NCBI GenBank assembly: GCA_041752455.1
Contig: JBGSWL010000078.1
Coordinates: 1-64,000 of the forward strand
Origin: JBGSWL01 sp041752455
GTDB taxonomy: Bacteria; Pseudomonadota; Alphaproteobacteria; Rhizobiales; Rhizobiaceae
Direction: 5' to 3'
Length of the DNA stretch: 64,000 bases
The position numbers and the translations under genes are program-made. Shown here piece by piece: positions 61,840 to 64,000 of this stretch. Each line of letters opens with the position of its first letter. Position 1 is the stretch's first letter. Below the pieces are notes generated by a model. It did no database searches and was not told the DNA's origin. It was given only the letters and a program-made list of their open reading frames with translations.

Positions 61840-62993
61840 CGGCGTGTTCCTGTGCCGAGCGGGGTTGCCGGCATTTCATCAGGGACACGACCATACAAAT
61901 GGGGCAGCGCGCAGGTTTTCAACTGCGGCAGGACCTTGGTTCCGAAAATGTCACATTCATCCAGATGCGGATAGCCCGACAGGATGAACGCGCGGATCCC
62001 CATGGCGCGGTAGCGCGCCAGCTTTTCCAGCACCTGCTCGACCGATCCGACGAGCGCGGCGCCGCATCCGGACCGCGCCCGGCCGATGCCGGTCCAAAGA
62101 TTGGGCTCCACAAAGCCGTGTTCGTCCGCCTTGTCACGGTTGGCCGCCTGCAACGAGACGCCGTAGGTCTTTGCATCGAGCGCACGCGCGCGGATTTCCT
62201 CGCCCTTTTCCGGTTCGAGCTGCGAGACCAGTTCGTCGGCATATTCGCGCGCTTCCCGCTCGGTATCGCGTGCAATGACATGGACGCGCAGGCCGTAGTC
62301 GAGGACACGCCCGTGGGCGGCAGCGCGCTCATGCACGGTGCGCATGCGCTCGGCCAGCAATTCCTCAGGCTCCGGCCACATCAGGTAGACATCGCAGTGC
62401 CGTCCGCAGAGCTCGACGGCGTCAGGGGCATAGCCGCCGAAATAGAGCAGCGGGCCGCCGTTCTGCTGGTACGGGCGCACCGGGTCGGTGGAAAGCCCCT
62501 TGATCTGGTAGACCTCGCCGTCATGGTCGATCGTGTCGCGCGTCCAGGCTTGCCGCAGGATTTCAACGACTTCCGTGGATCGCTTGTAGCGGTGTTCGGA
62601 CGTCGCCTGCTCGCCGGGAAAGTCCGACGAAATGACATTCAGCGTCAGGCGGCCCTTCATCATGTGGTCGACGGTCGCGACCGCGCGCGCGAGCATGGCG
62701 GGATGCACCTCACCGCAGCGAATCGCAGCCAGCATGTTGATGCGGCTCGTCAGCGGCGCCATCGCCGAAACGAAGGACCAGGTGTCCTGCCCGACCTGAT
62801 AGGACGACGGACACAGGATGTTGCGAAAGCCATGGCGCTCGGCGGCCAGAACGATCTTGCTGGTGTTTTCGAAGTTCGAACGCAGATCGCCTTCCGGCAC
62901 GCCCATGTGGCGGTAATCGTCCGAGCAGATCGGTGCAAACCAGGCGACTTCAGCCGCGTCGATGTCGGCGGATTTGACCGGAACGATTGTCAT
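61836..62993 (-). CDS. LLM-class FMN-dependent monooxygenase (SsuD-like)
   Basis: 385-residue luciferase-like TIM-barrel protein of the alkanesulfonate monooxygenase group. Features are VAWFAPICSDDYRHMG, the region ILCPSSYQVGQDTWSFVSAMAP, GRLTLNVISSDFPGEQ and HRYKRSTEVVEILRQAW, and GRARSGCGAALVGSVEQV near the C-terminus. The ATG at 62993 has AGGGAG at 8 bases. With the flavin reductase two genes downstream it forms a two-component monooxygenase. No transporter gene is present, unlike ssu loci, so the substrate may not be a sulfonate. Confidence 0.92.
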   Translation of the reverse strand: MTIVPVKSADIDAAEVAWFAPICSDDYRHMGVPEGDLRSNFENTSKIVLAAERHGFRNILCPSSYQVGQDTWSFVSAMAPLTSRINMLAAIRCGEVHPAMLARAVATVDHMMKGRLTLNVISSDFPGEQATSEHRYKRSTEVVEILRQAWTRDTIDHDGEVYQIKGLSTDPVRPYQQNGGPLLYFGGYAPDAVELCGRHCDVYLMWPEPEELLAERMRTVHERAAAHGRVLDYGLRVHVIARDTEREAREYADELVSQLEPEKGEEIRARALDAKTYGVSLQAANRDKADEHGFVEPNLWTGIGRARSGCGAALVGSVEQVLEKLARYRAMGIRAFILSGYPHLDECDIFGTKVLPQLKTCALPHLYGRVPDEMPATPLGTGTRR

Positions 62994-63066
62994 GATGCGC
63001 TCTCCCTGATCTGCCGCATGTGTCGTTGCACCGGCGTTTTTTTCTCTCGATAGCATCGCCAAACCT

Positions 63067-63083
63067 ATGTATCAATAGTGCAT
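63067..63083. promoter_or_regulatory. Candidate GntR operator
   Basis: ATGTA, 7 bases, TGCAT: an imperfect palindrome in the 117-base gap between the divergent monooxygenase and GntR genes. It would overlap the GTG start at 63078, which is one reason to prefer the later GntR start. Confidence 0.3.
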
Positions 63084-63110
63084 GAATTAAGTGGGGATAT
63101 CGTTTCGACC

Positions 63111-63830
63111 ATGGAGACTGCGGGGCCTTCGCCGAATTTGCCGCTGCATGTGCAGATCAGCGAACTGATCAGCCGCGAAATCGCTGCCGGTATCTGGGCC
63201 GATGGTGCGCGCCTGCCGACCGAGCAGCAACTGGCGGTGCAATTGGGCGTGGCGGTCGGCACGCTGCGCAAGGCACTTGCAACCCTCGAAAGCCGGGGGC
63301 TCGTCGAACGGATCCAGGGGTCTGGTACCTATGTGCGCCACCAGGCCCGCACCGGTGCGATCTACGAGTTCTTCCGGCTGGAACGCTCCGGCGGGTCCAC
63401 CGGTCTGCCGTCAGCGCTGATCCTGTCGCTTGACCGCCTTGCCCATCCGGAAGCCATTCCGGCCTTCGGCAATGGCGGGCGCGGAGATGTGTGGCGCGTG
63501 CGGCGGCTTCGTCTGCTTGGCACGACACCGGCGGCACTCGAAGAAATCTGGTTTGATGCGCGCCACGCCCCGCACCTCGATGCGGCGGCGATCGGCCCGT
63601 CCATCCATCTGTTCTACCGGGAAAAGCTCGGCTTCTGGATTGCCCGCGTCGAAGACCGCGTATCGGTTGCCCCCTGCCCGGATTTTTCGCCGGCGGCATT
63701 TCCGATACGGACCGGCGCGCCGTGCGGTTATGTGGAGCGGATCAGTTGGGGCAATGGCGGAACAGTCGAGGAATTCTCGCGCAACTGGTTCGACCCGGAC
63801 ACGACCCGCTATGTGGCGCGCTGGGTTTGA
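63111..63830 (+). CDS. GntR-family regulator with UTRA domain
   Basis: 239-residue HutC-type regulator. The winged helix is HVQISELISREIAAGIWADGARLPTEQQLAVQLGVAVGTLRKALATLESRGLVERIQGSGTYV. The C-terminal UTRA effector domain includes VWRVRRLRLLGTTPAALEEIWFD and FYREKLGFWIARVEDRVS. The ATG at 63111 gives the family N-terminus; a GTG at 63078 would add 11 residues. It is divergent from the monooxygenase operon and likely represses it until an effector binds. Its end overlaps the convergent amidotransferase gene by 22 bases. Confidence 0.92.
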   Translation: METAGPSPNLPLHVQISELISREIAAGIWADGARLPTEQQLAVQLGVAVGTLRKALATLESRGLVERIQGSGTYVRHQARTGAIYEFFRLERSGGSTGLPSALILSLDRLAHPEAIPAFGNGGRGDVWRVRRLRLLGTTPAALEEIWFDARHAPHLDAAAIGPSIHLFYREKLGFWIARVEDRVSVAPCPDFSPAAFPIRTGAPCGYVERISWGNGGTVEEFSRNWFDPDTTRYVARWV

Positions 63831-64000
63831 AAGCGACTGTCCAGGAACCCCCGGTACCAGTCCTTCAGCGCCGCGTCATGGGCGGCAAATCCGGCGTCCT
63901 GCTCTGCCAATGAGCGTGATCCGGGACGGCCAACTGCATCGCCGAATTCCTGCTGCCACTGATCGAGAATGCCGCGCGTCACTTCCGGATGGAACTGCAA
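63809..64000 (-). CDS. Class I glutamine amidotransferase, C-terminal part (truncated by window edge)
   Basis: The 63 visible residues begin with the catalytic His-x-Glu motif (QFHPEV) of class I glutamine amidotransferases, followed by a helical tail. The N-terminal part with the nucleophilic Cys lies beyond position 64000. Stand-alone amidotransferase family of GMP-synthase-like type; substrate unknown. Convergent overlap with the GntR gene. Confidence 0.8.
   Translation of the reverse strand: MQFHPEVTRGILDQWQQEFGDAVGRPGSRSLAEQDAGFAAHDAALKDWYRGFLDSRFQTQRAT

Overview
The window is chromosomal DNA of an alphaproteobacterium, almost certainly of the order Hyphomicrobiales (Rhizobiales). The evidence is the nuoABCDEFG arrangement with split nuoC and nuoD and an elongated NuoE, the lon-hup / clpX / clpP neighbourhood, the metY - CoA-binding - enoyl-CoA hydratase - thioesterase - rplM - rpsI ... 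speB - argC - ctaA block, the glyA - L,D-transpeptidase - LdtR-type MarR neighbourhood, and the high GC content. From memory most of it is collinear with core chromosome of Sinorhizobium meliloti. The genus cannot be fixed from sequence alone. No gene-free stretch exceeds 300 bases.

Layout. 1-11.2 kb (minus): respiratory complex I genes nuoA-B-C-D-E-F ... nuoG, interrupted by non-complex-I genes: a four-helix-bundle (23S rRNA IVS-type) gene in a cage of inverted heptamer repeats between nuoC and nuoD, a Uma2/DUF820 nuclease-family gene between nuoD and nuoE, and two proteins carrying the same helix-hairpin-helix (H3TH-like) domain that is also fused to the C-terminus of NuoE. One of these has phasin-like features and lies downstream of two PhaR-type boxes. 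A DUF3291 gene precedes nuoG. 11.4-18.4 kb: tRNA-Asp, tRNA-Val, a D-Ala-D-Ala carboxypeptidase lipoprotein, HU, and the protein quality control genes lon, clpX and clpP. 18.4-24.6 kb: P450, a small membrane protein, cupin, O-acetylhomoserine sulfhydrylase, a CoA-binding protein, enoyl-CoA hydratase, a thioesterase, and ribosomal proteins L13/S9.

24.7-28.0 kb (minus): a compact three-gene operon resembling DltA-DltB-DltC (adenylating ligase, MBOAT-like membrane protein, carrier protein), seated between rpsI and speB. It looks inserted into an otherwise conserved block and is the best candidate for an undescribed envelope-modification system. 28.2-31.7 kb: agmatinase, argC, heme A synthase, DUF2842. 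31.7-41.1 kb: an exopolysaccharide locus (deacetylase, GNAT/CelD-like protein, Wzz/Wzc-like protein with a degenerate kinase domain, Wza-like lipoprotein, GT4 glycosyltransferase, priming phosphotransferase, O-antigen-ligase-like protein) ending at tRNA-Pro.

41.2-46.2 kb: MerR regulator, IhfA, FabH, PlsX, DUF177, a cytochrome bc1 chaperone, and BamE. 46.3-54.4 kb (minus): proton-pumping pyrophosphatase, MFS transporter, nusB-ribH-ribE-ribD-nrdR and glyA, with a second heptamer-repeat hairpin between nrdR and glyA. 54.5-60.4 kb: L,D-transpeptidase, DUF1295 protein, LdtR-type MarR, DUF6163, hemB, RDD protein, Leu/Arg-tRNA-protein transferase. 60.4-63.8 kb: flavin reductase, aldo/keto reductase and LLM-family monooxygenase, divergent from a GntR regulator. 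The right edge holds the C-terminus of a class I glutamine amidotransferase.
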